Part shown: piece by piece, positions 43,639 to 51,876 of the stretch
Numbering within the stretch: the stretch's first letter is position 1
How the letters are laid out: every line of letters starts with the position of its first letter
Source: CAYSCW01 sp964449165
Lineage (GTDB): Bacteria; Acidobacteriota; Aminicenantia; Aminicenantales; Aminicenantaceae
DNA length: 64,000 nucleotides
NCBI GenBank assembly: GCA_964449165.1
Contig: CAYVAT010000005.1
Span: 62,001-126,000, forward strand
Direction: 5' to 3'
Notes under the pieces: generated by a model
Seen by the model: the letters and a program-made list of their open reading frames with translations, nothing else
The model's database searches: none
Told to the model about the DNA's origin: nothing
Made by a program: the position numbers and the translations under genes

Positions 43639-44580
43639 CTAAGTCAATGGGCCGAGTTCTTCTGGAATAAAAAGCCCGCAAATTTTTCTTTTTCCTAAAC
43701 TCATTTCCACCAAAGCTGCTGTAGGATAGATCAATTCGAGCTGGACGTTCTTGTCTTTAGTGGTTACTTTTATGCTTTTCGATAATCTCAGTTTAGAATC
43801 CTTCTCTTCTTGATGCATATTCACCATGGCAATAAGTCCTATTATAATTTGCTCAATTTGCTCCGCATCTTCAACGGACTTGACATCAAAATTGAGCTTT
43901 AAAGCGAGATTTTCCTGTTTTTCCATGATAGAAAAAACAGCTTTACCCATTTTTTTCAGGACAACAGGCTTTTCTCGATTTTTTGTTATCGAGGAAATAT
44001 CTCCAACCGCAGCCATCAGGAAGGCATCAGAAGGAATCTCATTGATAGATGATATCAGGGGGGAAGATGTGATATTCTTTTTCTTTCCGGAGATGACATC
44101 CAGTGAAGTTTTAATAGCTTCTTCATCCTCGGAGAGCAGGATGAGCTGGTCGCTGGCAAAGGTCCCGAAATCTTCTTCCCAATTGTAGATAATGTATTTA
44201 CCGTAGGGGATTTCGCGGTAGGATGTCTCCTCCTTGAGAAGGTTAAGGAGATAGTTCCGATCAAACTTCCCGTTTATGCAGACCACCGCTTTCTCATCTT
44301 CTGTTCCTTTACCATAGATAGTGACTCCTTTAACGTCTTTTAAGAGATCAATCTTGTACTTCCTGGCAAATTTTTCACTTTTTTTCTTGATTCTTGTAGT
44401 ACCTTTTTCCTTCATTATCATGCCGTTAAGTTGAGTGGAGGTGTACTTTTCCATGTCAAGATGAAGTAACCACTCTGTATCGGCAGGGATGAAGGACTTT
44501 TGAAGGGATGTCCCTCTGATGGCAGGTGCTAAGATCAGGGCAAGTAGGATTGCCGCCAGAATGATGATTGTCTTTTTCAT
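43639..44580 (-). CDS. Exported protein of unknown function heading ECF operon 2
   Basis: 313 residues. The signal peptide (about 1-24, TIIILAAILLALILAPAIRG) is followed by FIPADTEWLLHLDMEKYTSTQL, then KKSEKFARKYKIDLLKDVKGVTIYGKG, and later PSDAFLMAAVGDISSI and LALKLNFDVKSVEDAEQIEQIIIGLIAM. The plan of a protein that opens with 'xPAD[TA]xxxLHxDxxK' and contains an alpha/beta repeat is shared with DUF3352-like and related exported proteins, but I cannot assign it. It precedes the sigma factor and follows an ECF-type promoter, so it is likely part of that regulon and might be its sensor or output. AAAGGAG ribosome site. Confidence 0.65.
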   Translation of the reverse strand: MKKTIIILAAILLALILAPAIRGTSLQKSFIPADTEWLLHLDMEKYTSTQLNGMIMKEKGTTRIKKKSEKFARKYKIDLLKDVKGVTIYGKGTEDEKAVVCINGKFDRNYLLNLLKEETSYREIPYGKYIIYNWEEDFGTFASDQLILLSEDEEAIKTSLDVISGKKKNITSSPLISSINEIPSDAFLMAAVGDISSITKNREKPVVLKKMGKAVFSIMEKQENLALKLNFDVKSVEDAEQIEQIIIGLIAMVNMHQEEKDSKLRLSKSIKVTTKDKNVQLELIYPTAALVEMSLGKRKICGLFIPEELGPLT

Positions 44581-44651
44581 ATCGATTCTCCTTTAATGAT
44601 ATAATTTTGTTCTTTCTCAATGACTGAGATGGATTAGCTTTTTCACCCTTT

Positions 44652-44679
44652 TATACGCAGCAGTTTGGAAAATGTTACC
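44652..44679 (-). promoter_or_regulatory. ECF-type promoter of operon 2
   Basis: On the minus strand GGTAAC (44679-44674), 16 bases, CGTATA (44657-44652). Same AAC-N16-CGT geometry as the promoter of operon 1. The leader to the ATG at 44580 would be about 65 bases. Confidence 0.5.
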
Positions 44680-44767
44680 GATTTTCACGGATTTGCTGGA
44701 TGAGATGATTTAAAGAGTCAAAATGTTTTAATCTGGTCAGACTGATCATGCCCCAGGACAAGTGAGA

Positions 44768-44796
44768 TTGACCATCGTCATTCCCTGTGTTATATG
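44768..44796 (+). promoter_or_regulatory. Possible promoter of the CNNM/CorC gene
   Basis: TTGACC (44768-44773), 17 bases, TATATG (44791-44796). It leaves a leader of about 14 bases before the ATG at 44817. Confidence 0.4.
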
Positions 44797-44816
44797 TGTT
44801 TTAAGGCGTTCATCGG

Positions 44817-47546
44817 ATGACCATTATCATTATATTGCTCTACCTTACCGGTTTGGGGATTCTTTTGATGTTTTCTTCGTTCTTTTCCGGATCTGAGACT
44901 GCCCTGACTGCTCTCACCAAAACACAAATCCAGAGAATACGGGAGGATGGAAAGAAGAGCAGTGTAGCCATCATCAAATTTTTGGATGAACCTCAACGGC
45001 TGTTTATCACTGTGCTTTTCGGTAACACGCTGGTGAACATGGCTTTTATCAGTGTCACCGGATCTCTTATCTATGTCCAGTTATTTAAGGGGAGAAGTGC
45101 TGGACTTGCTTACATTATCGCCATAATAACACAAACAGCGCTGCTCTTGTTGTTCGGTGAAATAACGCCCAAGACCTATGCTCTACAGCACTCAGAGAGT
45201 TTTTCGAGAACAGTGGCTCGGCCGCTATGGGTCTTCTCGCATCTCATTTATCCATTCAGGAGAGCGCTGCGGATTCTTACAGATTTTCTGCTTCCTCTAT
45301 TCGGAGTGCGCTCTGTTATCGATCAGACTCCTATCACCAGTGATGAAATCAGGGCTATTGTGAAGGCAACCGAAGAATATGGAGCTCTTGATAAGGAAGA
45401 AGGCGAGATCATTTATAATATTTTCGATCTCCATGATATCACCGCTAAAGAAGCCATGGTCCCCCGAACTGAAATGGTCTGTGTAGAGGTATCGAAGACA
45501 ATCCAGGAAGTATTTGACATGACCAAGAAGGTGGGACATTCACGGCTTCCCGTCTACAGGAAGAAAATTGACAGCATTTGCGGCATTTTTTATGTCAAAG
45601 ACATGCCGCGCTGGAGAGGATTGAAGATAGAGAGCCTGGGGGGAAGAAAGGTTGAGCAGCTCACGATAGAGGAATTCCTCTCCAGCAGTGAAGTGCTTAA
45701 CGGACTGAATCCAGGCAATGAGAATACACTCATACAGCAGCCATTTTTTATCTTTGAGACCAAGAAAATAGGCGGTTTGATGCGGGAGATGACAAGAGAA
45801 AAAAAACAGATGGCGATCCTTCTGGATGAGTATGGCGGTGTCTCCGGGCTGATAACCGTTGAGGATATCGTCGAGGAGGTGCTGGGTGAAATTTTCGATG
45901 AATACGACACAGTCTCAGCATTGACCATCACCCGCGACCCAAATGATCCATCCAGCATGCTGATCCCAGGATTTGTCAGCATTCGCAGTGTTAATAAGCG
46001 CCTGAAAAGTAAACTCGATGTATCTATGGCCGACACAATCGGCGGATATGTGGTTAGACTTTTTGGTTCGATTCCAGATAAAGGGGATGTTGTATCCGAC
46101 AGAGCAAAAGGATTACAATTTGAAGTTCTCCAGATGGATGGTAAGCGGATTGGTTTGCTGAGATTACGCCGCATAAGGAACAAAAAGGACAAGAAAACAG
46201 GATTCATTAACCCGGTTTTTCTTTTTTTGCTTTTGCTGGGGATCTTTTCCATGGGAGCATCAACAGGGGGAAATGTTTCCAGCGCAGACAGCTGGTTTCC
46301 TGTGTTGGCCTTTTCGTTCGTGTTCGCTTTTGCGCTTGTTCTGGGAGCCTTTTATAATGGTTCTGAGACGGCGATTGTTTCTGCTTCCAAAGCAAAAATC
46401 GATATTCTGGCCCAAGAGAATAACTTCCGGGCTCTGTTTATTAAAAAGCTGTGGCAGGAACCGGACAAGATGCTAGGAATTGTGCTTGCAGGTACGAATT
46501 TGATGGCGGCAGCGGCAGGGGCAGCCGGACTTCGCCTTACCGTCTACGCTTTTCCCGGTCGTGAAGGATTGCAGCAGCTCATCAATACCATTGTCATGAC
46601 TTTTCTCATTCTCGTGTTCTGTGAAATAATCCCCAAGACGACCTTCCGTGCCAAGGCTGATTCCCTTGCCTTGCGCAGTGCTCCAGGACTTCAAATTTCA
46701 GATTTCCTCTTGCGTCCGCTCGTAAACCTGATGATAAAGATCACAAATTCTATCGTCAGGATCGCTGGCAGGGAGGATAGCAGAGAAAGATTGCACAGGA
46801 TGAGGGAGGAGCTCAGACTCCTGGCAAGGATGGGAGCCAAAGGAGGTGCGCTCAAAAAGGAGCAGATCCGAATGATTCATAGTGTGTTGGATCTGGAAAC
46901 AGTTACTCTGGAGAAGGTCATGACGCCGTTGGTAGATATTGTCGCTCTTCCCAAAGAGACAAGTCTTGATGATTTTTATAGAATAATTTCCGAGACAGGC
47001 TTCTCGAGAATACCTGTCTATGAAGAGCGGATTGATAACATCGTCGGAGTGGTCAATGTTCTTGATGTCCTCTATTCTGAAAAAACAGCCGCCACCATCG
47101 CTCCTTTTATCAGGAGAGACATCCGTTATGAACCAGAATCAAGAAGGGTCTATCCTCTTTTGAGAGAGCTTAAGAGCAGCCAGAATCCTATGGTATTTGT
47201 GGTAGACGAATATGGCGGAATTGTTGGCTTGGTCACTATTGAGGACTTGATTGAAGAGATTCTCGGTGATATCCGAGATGAGAAAGATAGAGAGGTTGAA
47301 GGAGTCATTCATCGGATCAGCGACAGAATTGTCGAGTGTGATGGGAAAACAGAGACTCAATCGATCAATAAGTTTTATGGCATGTTGATTCCTGCTGGCG
47401 ACTACAACACGATTGCCGGCTATGTCATCTCTCTAATGGGGAGAATTCCCAAACGAGGTGAGTTTATTGAGACAGACAAGTTAAAAGTTGTGGTCCTGGA
47501 CGCTGACTCTAGGGGTATTCGCAGAGTAAGAATTCAAAAAAAATAA
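44817..47546 (+). CDS. Duplicated CNNM/CorC (HlyC/CorC) transporter fused in one chain
   Basis: 909 residues, about twice the family length. Module 1 (1 to about 455) has a DUF21/CNNM membrane domain (FSSFFSGSETALTALTKTQI at the front), two CBS domains (MVPRTEMVCVEVSKTIQEVF, SRLPVYRKKIDSICGIFYVKD, AILLDEYGGVSGLITVEDIVEEVLGEIFDEYD) and a CorC_HlyC domain. Module 2 (about 460-909) repeats all of it: LGAFYNGSETAIVSASKAKI, MTPLVDIVALPKETSLDDFY, SRIPVYEERIDNIVGVVNVLD, VFVVDEYGGIVGLVTIEDLIEEILGDIRDEKD and a CorC_C end. Such proteins move or sense Mg2+/Co2+ or Na+ at the inner membrane. They act as dimers, so the fusion could be a built-in heterodimer. The frame is intact across the junction near 46190. 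Confidence 0.9.
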   Translation: MTIIIILLYLTGLGILLMFSSFFSGSETALTALTKTQIQRIREDGKKSSVAIIKFLDEPQRLFITVLFGNTLVNMAFISVTGSLIYVQLFKGRSAGLAYIIAIITQTALLLLFGEITPKTYALQHSESFSRTVARPLWVFSHLIYPFRRALRILTDFLLPLFGVRSVIDQTPITSDEIRAIVKATEEYGALDKEEGEIIYNIFDLHDITAKEAMVPRTEMVCVEVSKTIQEVFDMTKKVGHSRLPVYRKKIDSICGIFYVKDMPRWRGLKIESLGGRKVEQLTIEEFLSSSEVLNGLNPGNENTLIQQPFFIFETKKIGGLMREMTREKKQMAILLDEYGGVSGLITVEDIVEEVLGEIFDEYDTVSALTITRDPNDPSSMLIPGFVSIRSVNKRLKSKLDVSMADTIGGYVVRLFGSIPDKGDVVSDRAKGLQFEVLQMDGKRIGLLRLRRIRNKKDKKTGFINPVFLFLLLLGIFSMGASTGGNVSSADSWFPVLAFSFVFAFALVLGAFYNGSETAIVSASKAKIDILAQENNFRALFIKKLWQEPDKMLGIVLAGTNLMAAAAGAAGLRLTVYAFPGREGLQQLINTIVMTFLILVFCEIIPKTTFRAKADSLALRSAPGLQISDFLLRPLVNLMIKITNSIVRIAGREDSRERLHRMREELRLLARMGAKGGALKKEQIRMIHSVLDLETVTLEKVMTPLVDIVALPKETSLDDFYRIISETGFSRIPVYEERIDNIVGVVNVLDVLYSEKTAATIAPFIRRDIRYEPESRRVYPLLRELKSSQNPMVFVVDEYGGIVGLVTIEDLIEEILGDIRDEKDREVEGVIHRISDRIVECDGKTETQSINKFYGMLIPAGDYNTIAGYVISLMGRIPKRGEFIETDKLKVVVLDADSRGIRRVRIQKK

Positions 47547-47745
47547 GAGAGATAAATCCCAACAATGATAAGGATTAGCTTTTATCGGAAGCACCAATCT
47601 CCCCGATTTTTCGCCTGGCAACATCTTGCAGCAGGCATATTACTGGCAAAGTAGCGGATCAATCCTGAAAAAATGAAGGAAATGCCGCTCTTTTGTGACT
47701 GGCGTGTCCGCAAAACAAGTATTTCCTCTCTCTGCCCTTCCTGAT

Positions 47746-47774
47746 TTGACATCATATTTTTTATTTACTATAAA
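47746..47774 (+). promoter_or_regulatory. Strong sigma-70-type promoter of the Cys-rich precursor gene
   Basis: Perfect TTGACA (47746-47751), 17 bases, TATAAA (47769-47774). The start of transcription would be near 47781, and AAAGGAGG lies between it and the GTG at 47798. Among the best matches to the sigma-70 consensus in the window. Confidence 0.7.
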
Positions 47775-47797
47775 ATGAACAAAAGAAAGGAGGAAAC

Positions 47798-48835
47798 GTG
47801 AGGAAAAAAGCATTATCCGTTTTTTCCGCTCATTTATTGATTTTCACGCTCATCTTTTTTCAGATTTCCTATGAAGTTGTCATGGCTTCACATCAGCCGG
47901 CCAGAGAGAAACCCACAGCTTCAGCCGTGTCCAGGACAGGTAACTTCTCCCTAGGAGTAGCCTTGTCTCCCGAGGGAGGAGCTGGCAGTGAAGTAATGGA
48001 TATCGATGTAGCGGGCAATGCCAGGAGCCTTGTAGTCGGTCTAGGGGGATTGTCCCTGGCCCAAAGCCCGGACGGGGTCACGTTGCGTGTGCTAGATCCC
48101 AAGGGACGGGCGGCTGAGTCGATCATGAGGCCTCTTCAGGTCGACAAAATGCTGGAATCCCAGATGAATAGTTGGGCGAAAGATGTCATCGGCAAGGAGA
48201 AGTTCTCGGCGGACCTTTTGACTGAAGCCAAAGTCAAAGAACTAATGACAAAATACCCGCTCAATCCCCAGCTAAAGAAAAGAGTGCAAGCTGCTGTCAA
48301 TACCGTCCAGACAACGCCGAATTTAGGAGTTATCGGACGGGACGAAAAAGGGGCGCTCAGGAATGTCGTCATCTTTAATCCCACACCCGGAAAATGGAAA
48401 GTTGAAGTTAATGCAAAGCCAAATGCCAAGCCTTTTCAAGCCATCGCCACATCTGTTCCCAGAGCTGGAATGCCTCAGAATATCGAGCCTGCAGGACGAA
48501 AGATCGTCGAAAGGCTGAACAGAGATCTGCCGCGCTTTCAAAGAAGGGCCATCAAATGGGGATGCAATAAGTGCTGTTGGTGTGAAAACCTGGTCGGGTT
48601 TGGCATCTGTTTCGCCATCGCCACATACATCTGTACTGGAGGATATGTCACTGCCGGAATTCTGCTCTCTGCCGCATTCTGGAAAATGGGGGGAATGGCG
48701 ATTTCCTACGTGGCTTTATCCTTGTTCCTGGCTTCCAAAGTGCCTGCTCCGCCCAACAGCGTGTGGGATGTCATTCAAGGCTGGATCATGGATTCGCTGA
48801 TAAAATATGCCTGCAGGCTGGCCCGGTGCTGTTGA
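47798..48835 (+). CDS. Secreted precursor with Cys-rich C-terminus, possibly halocin-C8-like
   Basis: 345 residues. A signal peptide (about 1-30) precedes a Cys-free part to residue 255 that includes VVIFNPTPGKWKVEVNAKP, a beta-sandwich-like strand pair. After FQRRAIKW the last 90 residues hold nine cysteines: 256, 259, 260, 262, 271, 279, 339, 344 and 345. The segment GCNKCCWCENLVGFGIC continues into FAIATYICTGGYVTAGILL. The chain ends ACRLARCC. A large N-terminal part, a hydrophobic small-residue-rich Cys peptide and a terminal Cys-x(4)-Cys recall the halocin C8 precursor, whose mature bacteriocin is the C-terminal piece and whose N-terminal piece is the immunity protein. The resemblance is by eye. 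GTG start with AAAGGAGG ribosome site. Confidence 0.5.
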   Translation: MRKKALSVFSAHLLIFTLIFFQISYEVVMASHQPAREKPTASAVSRTGNFSLGVALSPEGGAGSEVMDIDVAGNARSLVVGLGGLSLAQSPDGVTLRVLDPKGRAAESIMRPLQVDKMLESQMNSWAKDVIGKEKFSADLLTEAKVKELMTKYPLNPQLKKRVQAAVNTVQTTPNLGVIGRDEKGALRNVVIFNPTPGKWKVEVNAKPNAKPFQAIATSVPRAGMPQNIEPAGRKIVERLNRDLPRFQRRAIKWGCNKCCWCENLVGFGICFAIATYICTGGYVTAGILLSAAFWKMGGMAISYVALSLFLASKVPAPPNSVWDVIQGWIMDSLIKYACRLARCC

Positions 48836-48918
48836 TAATAACTGAGTCAACAAAATAAGGCCGAGAAAAGATCTCATGTTGAGCGGAGCGTTATGATCCC
48901 CACTTTGTTACAGCGCGT

Positions 48919-49779
48919 TTGCTGGCAAACACCTACCAAAGAACAGTTGTGAACAGAACGGATTCATACTCCCGCTTTTTTCTCGGAGTTGCCGGTGTTT
49001 CCTTCTTATTATTTTATTTTTTCTCTGTTACCTTCTTCTGGAATCGCTCTGAAAAAAGATTGACAGAGGGGATTTTTCAGATCAAGCTCAACGCAAAATA
49101 TGCAACCTCCGGCCAGATCAAGCGGATAAAAGACTGGACTGAGGAGGGCTGGCGTGGTTACTCAGCGCTCGGGTATCAGAATCCTCTAAAAAAGGGAGAA
49201 AAAATCGAGATCCAAGTAAAAGGATCGTTTCTCCTTTCGAACTTTACCGAGATCAGTGAAGATCATATTTGCATCTATCTCTCTGAGAAGACAGGCCACA
49301 ATACCCAGGATATAGGCCGCGAGAAAACACAGATAGCCCATGAGCTTTTCCATGTGTTCCAGGCCCGGTTGTTCTGGCCTGAGGATGAGATCCGGGCTGA
49401 ACTTGACTGGCTTTTTGAAGGAACCGCCCTTTACGAAGCGGCGAAAGTCATGAATTTCTTGGAAATTCTCGAAGATTTCCCCTACCGGGAAGACCAGTCT
49501 CTATTTAAAAATGACTACGGGGCAGCCTGGTTCTGGCTGTTTATCGAGACAGAATACGGAGGCAATATCGTCCGGAAGGTGTGGGAAAACCTGTCTGAGG
49601 AAAGGCCTGAGACGAGTCAGGATATCGTAGCTTCCGTAAAAAAGACAACTCTTATCTGTACGAATACCTCTTTTGATCGAATTCTGGAGGATTTTTTGAG
49701 AAACGTGAAAACGTGTTATCCAATAGAGAGCGCAAATAGAGTTCAGGATTCAGAACTCGCAGGCCATGTTTTTCGTTAA
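48919..49779 (+). CDS. Membrane-anchored gluzincin-type metalloprotease
   Basis: 286 residues from TTG 48919; GTG 48949 is an equally possible start and neither has a good ribosome site. One membrane helix (FFLGVAGVSFLLFYFFSVTFFW, about 20-41) leaves the catalytic part outside. The zinc motif is HELFH (His141, Glu142, His145) and the third ligand lies in DWLFEGTALYEAAK (Glu167), the HExxH...WLxEG arrangement of MA-clan peptidases. It lies between the Cys-rich precursor and an S15-type hydrolase on the same strand, so processing of the neighbouring product is a possible role but unproven. Confidence 0.7.
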   Translation: MLANTYQRTVVNRTDSYSRFFLGVAGVSFLLFYFFSVTFFWNRSEKRLTEGIFQIKLNAKYATSGQIKRIKDWTEEGWRGYSALGYQNPLKKGEKIEIQVKGSFLLSNFTEISEDHICIYLSEKTGHNTQDIGREKTQIAHELFHVFQARLFWPEDEIRAELDWLFEGTALYEAAKVMNFLEILEDFPYREDQSLFKNDYGAAWFWLFIETEYGGNIVRKVWENLSEERPETSQDIVASVKKTTLICTNTSFDRILEDFLRNVKTCYPIESANRVQDSELAGHVFR

Positions 49780-49814
49780 CTATCATGAAGAACCCTTGCA
49801 GGAGGAGGTGTTTT

Positions 49815-51794
49815 ATGCTGCATTTATTCCAAAAACATAAACGGAGATTTTATTTCTCTATCCTGTCTTTTATTTTTTTCCTGTCTTTTTTTATCCCGGC
49901 GAAAGTGTTTTCACAGGAGCCAGAACGCGTCTCCAAATTCGGGGAATATAAGGGTTATGCCGAGGAGAAGTATGACTCTAATGTTCGAAGCTCTGAGTAT
50001 GTGACGATGAGAGATGGGATAAAACTGGCTGTTGATATCATCCGTCCCGCCAAAAAAGGGAGGCCGGCCGAGGAGGCCCTGCCAGCTATCTGGACTCACT
50101 GCCGCTACCGCCGGGCTTCTTACGGAAAAGATGGACAAATCCGGTCCCAGGCCAATTCCCCGCTTTACGAGAGGCTTATTAGATGCGGCTATGTCATGGT
50201 TGTCGTCGATGTTCGCGGTTCCGGGGCTTCATTTGGGACCTGCGAGGGTGTTTTCACCAAGAAAGAGACCAGGGATGCGTATGAGATCACTGAATGGATA
50301 GCTTCCCAGCCCTGGTGCGATGGGAATGTGGGGATGTTTGGCGGCTCTTACCTGGGAATAACCCAGCTCATGGCTGCCAGCACCCAACCGCCTCACTTGA
50401 AAGCCATCTTTCCCGTCGTGGCTTTGTTCGATCTGTATGCGACAGGTTATCCCGGAGGAATTTATCATCATGACTTTGTCAGAACGTGGAGTGATCTGAC
50501 GAGGATGCTGGATACGACTCCTGGTGTTGTTCCTGTCGATGAAGATAAAGAAGGAAAGCTCCTTGAACAGGCTATCAAGCTCCACGAGGCCAACAAGCGC
50601 CTTCATGATGTGGTTGCTCCCCTTCGTTTTCGTGACAGCCGAGTGCCTGAGACAGGTGTCCTGCTCTACAAAGAGTGGCATCCGGCTGGCTTTATTCAGG
50701 AGATCAACGAGTCTGGAATTCCCATGTACCTTTGGTGCGGCTGGTTTGATTCCTTTACCAAAGATGGTTTTCAGATGTTCCGGAACTTCACCGCGCCGAA
50801 AAAGATGGTTATTGGAGCCTGGTCCCATTCTCCAAAAGATCCTGATATTCTAAACGAGCTAATAAAATTTGGCGCAACAGAGCAGCATCGCTGGTTCGAT
50901 TACTGGCTGAAAGGAATCGACAACAATATCATGGACGAACCAGCTATATACTACCACAGGATGATTCACCCCAAGCAGAATGAATGGATGACTGCCCAGG
51001 CCTGGCCGCTGCCCGCTGAGAAAAGGGTTGAATATTATTTTCATGGAGGTCCGGCAGAGAGCGTCCAGTCTGTAAACGACGGGCTGTTGAGTCCGGAGAA
51101 ACCTTCGGGAACTTCCTGTCGCGATATATACACTGTGGACTACTCGACCACAACCGGCCAGACTACCCGCTGGGACAACGCGGTCGGAGGAGGGTATGGG
51201 TATCCGGATCTAACCCCTAACGATGAAAAGGGATTGACCTACACCACTGAGCCGCTGCTCGACGACCTGGAGATTACCGGCCACGTTGTAGCCCACCTCT
51301 GGATAAGCTCTACAGCTGAAGACGGAGATTTTTTTCTCTACCTGGAAGAAGTGGACAGTGAAGGTATCTCTCATTACGTTACCGAGGGAAACTTGAGGGC
51401 TTCACACAGGATGCTTCATGAGCCCCCGTATGATAACCTGGGGCTTCCCTTTCACAGAAGTAATGAAGAGGATGTGGAAAAGCTTAAGCCAGGGGATCCC
51501 GGAGAGCTTGTCTTTGACCTTCAACCGACATCGAATGTCTTCAACGCCGGTCACCGCCTTCGAGTGACCGTGACCTGTGCCGACAAAGACAACGCTTTGA
51601 CGCCGGTTCTCTCGCCGCCACCTGATGTCTCCATCTATAGATGCGGTGAATATGCCTCCTATGTGGATCTTCCGGTTATCGGAGCTGAGGAGGAGGGACA
51701 GTTTTCCTTTGTTGTCATTGTTTTGATTGTTCTGGTGATCGTCGTCGTTGTTATTATCGGAACAATCGGGTTGAGGAAGAAGTTTAAGCCCTGA
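49815..51794 (+). CDS. X-Pro dipeptidyl-peptidase (S15)/CocE-type hydrolase with C-terminal membrane anchor
   Basis: 659 residues from ATG 49815, which has an AGGAGGAGGTG ribosome site; the earlier ATG at 49785 has none. A signal peptide (about 1-35) leads to an alpha/beta hydrolase with RDGIKLAVDIIRPAKKG, VVDVRGSGAS, EWIASQPWCDGNVGMFGGSYLG (nucleophile Ser178) and GAWSHSP (the catalytic-His region). A C-terminal jelly-roll (about 430-620, TGHVVAHLWISSTAEDGDFFLYLEEV) follows. Unusually the chain ends in a membrane helix (FSFVVIVLIVLVIVVVVIIGTIGL) and a basic tail, RKKFKP. It would hydrolyse X-Pro peptides or ester substrates at the cell surface or periplasm, held in the membrane. Confidence 0.88.
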   Translation: MLHLFQKHKRRFYFSILSFIFFLSFFIPAKVFSQEPERVSKFGEYKGYAEEKYDSNVRSSEYVTMRDGIKLAVDIIRPAKKGRPAEEALPAIWTHCRYRRASYGKDGQIRSQANSPLYERLIRCGYVMVVVDVRGSGASFGTCEGVFTKKETRDAYEITEWIASQPWCDGNVGMFGGSYLGITQLMAASTQPPHLKAIFPVVALFDLYATGYPGGIYHHDFVRTWSDLTRMLDTTPGVVPVDEDKEGKLLEQAIKLHEANKRLHDVVAPLRFRDSRVPETGVLLYKEWHPAGFIQEINESGIPMYLWCGWFDSFTKDGFQMFRNFTAPKKMVIGAWSHSPKDPDILNELIKFGATEQHRWFDYWLKGIDNNIMDEPAIYYHRMIHPKQNEWMTAQAWPLPAEKRVEYYFHGGPAESVQSVNDGLLSPEKPSGTSCRDIYTVDYSTTTGQTTRWDNAVGGGYGYPDLTPNDEKGLTYTTEPLLDDLEITGHVVAHLWISSTAEDGDFFLYLEEVDSEGISHYVTEGNLRASHRMLHEPPYDNLGLPFHRSNEEDVEKLKPGDPGELVFDLQPTSNVFNAGHRLRVTVTCADKDNALTPVLSPPPDVSIYRCGEYASYVDLPVIGAEEEGQFSFVVIVLIVLVIVVVVIIGTIGLRKKFKP

Positions 51795-51876
51795 ATCTTG
51801 ATAAGAAGAGGACTATTAACATAGAATATCTTTTAAGGATCATAGTTTATATTTATAGCAAGGTGAAGGAGCAGCT

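Noticed and set aside
47584..47612. ATCGG and CCGAT followed by TTTTTC after the CNNM gene
   Set aside because: A stem of 5 bp with a 14-base loop is too weak to list as a terminator.
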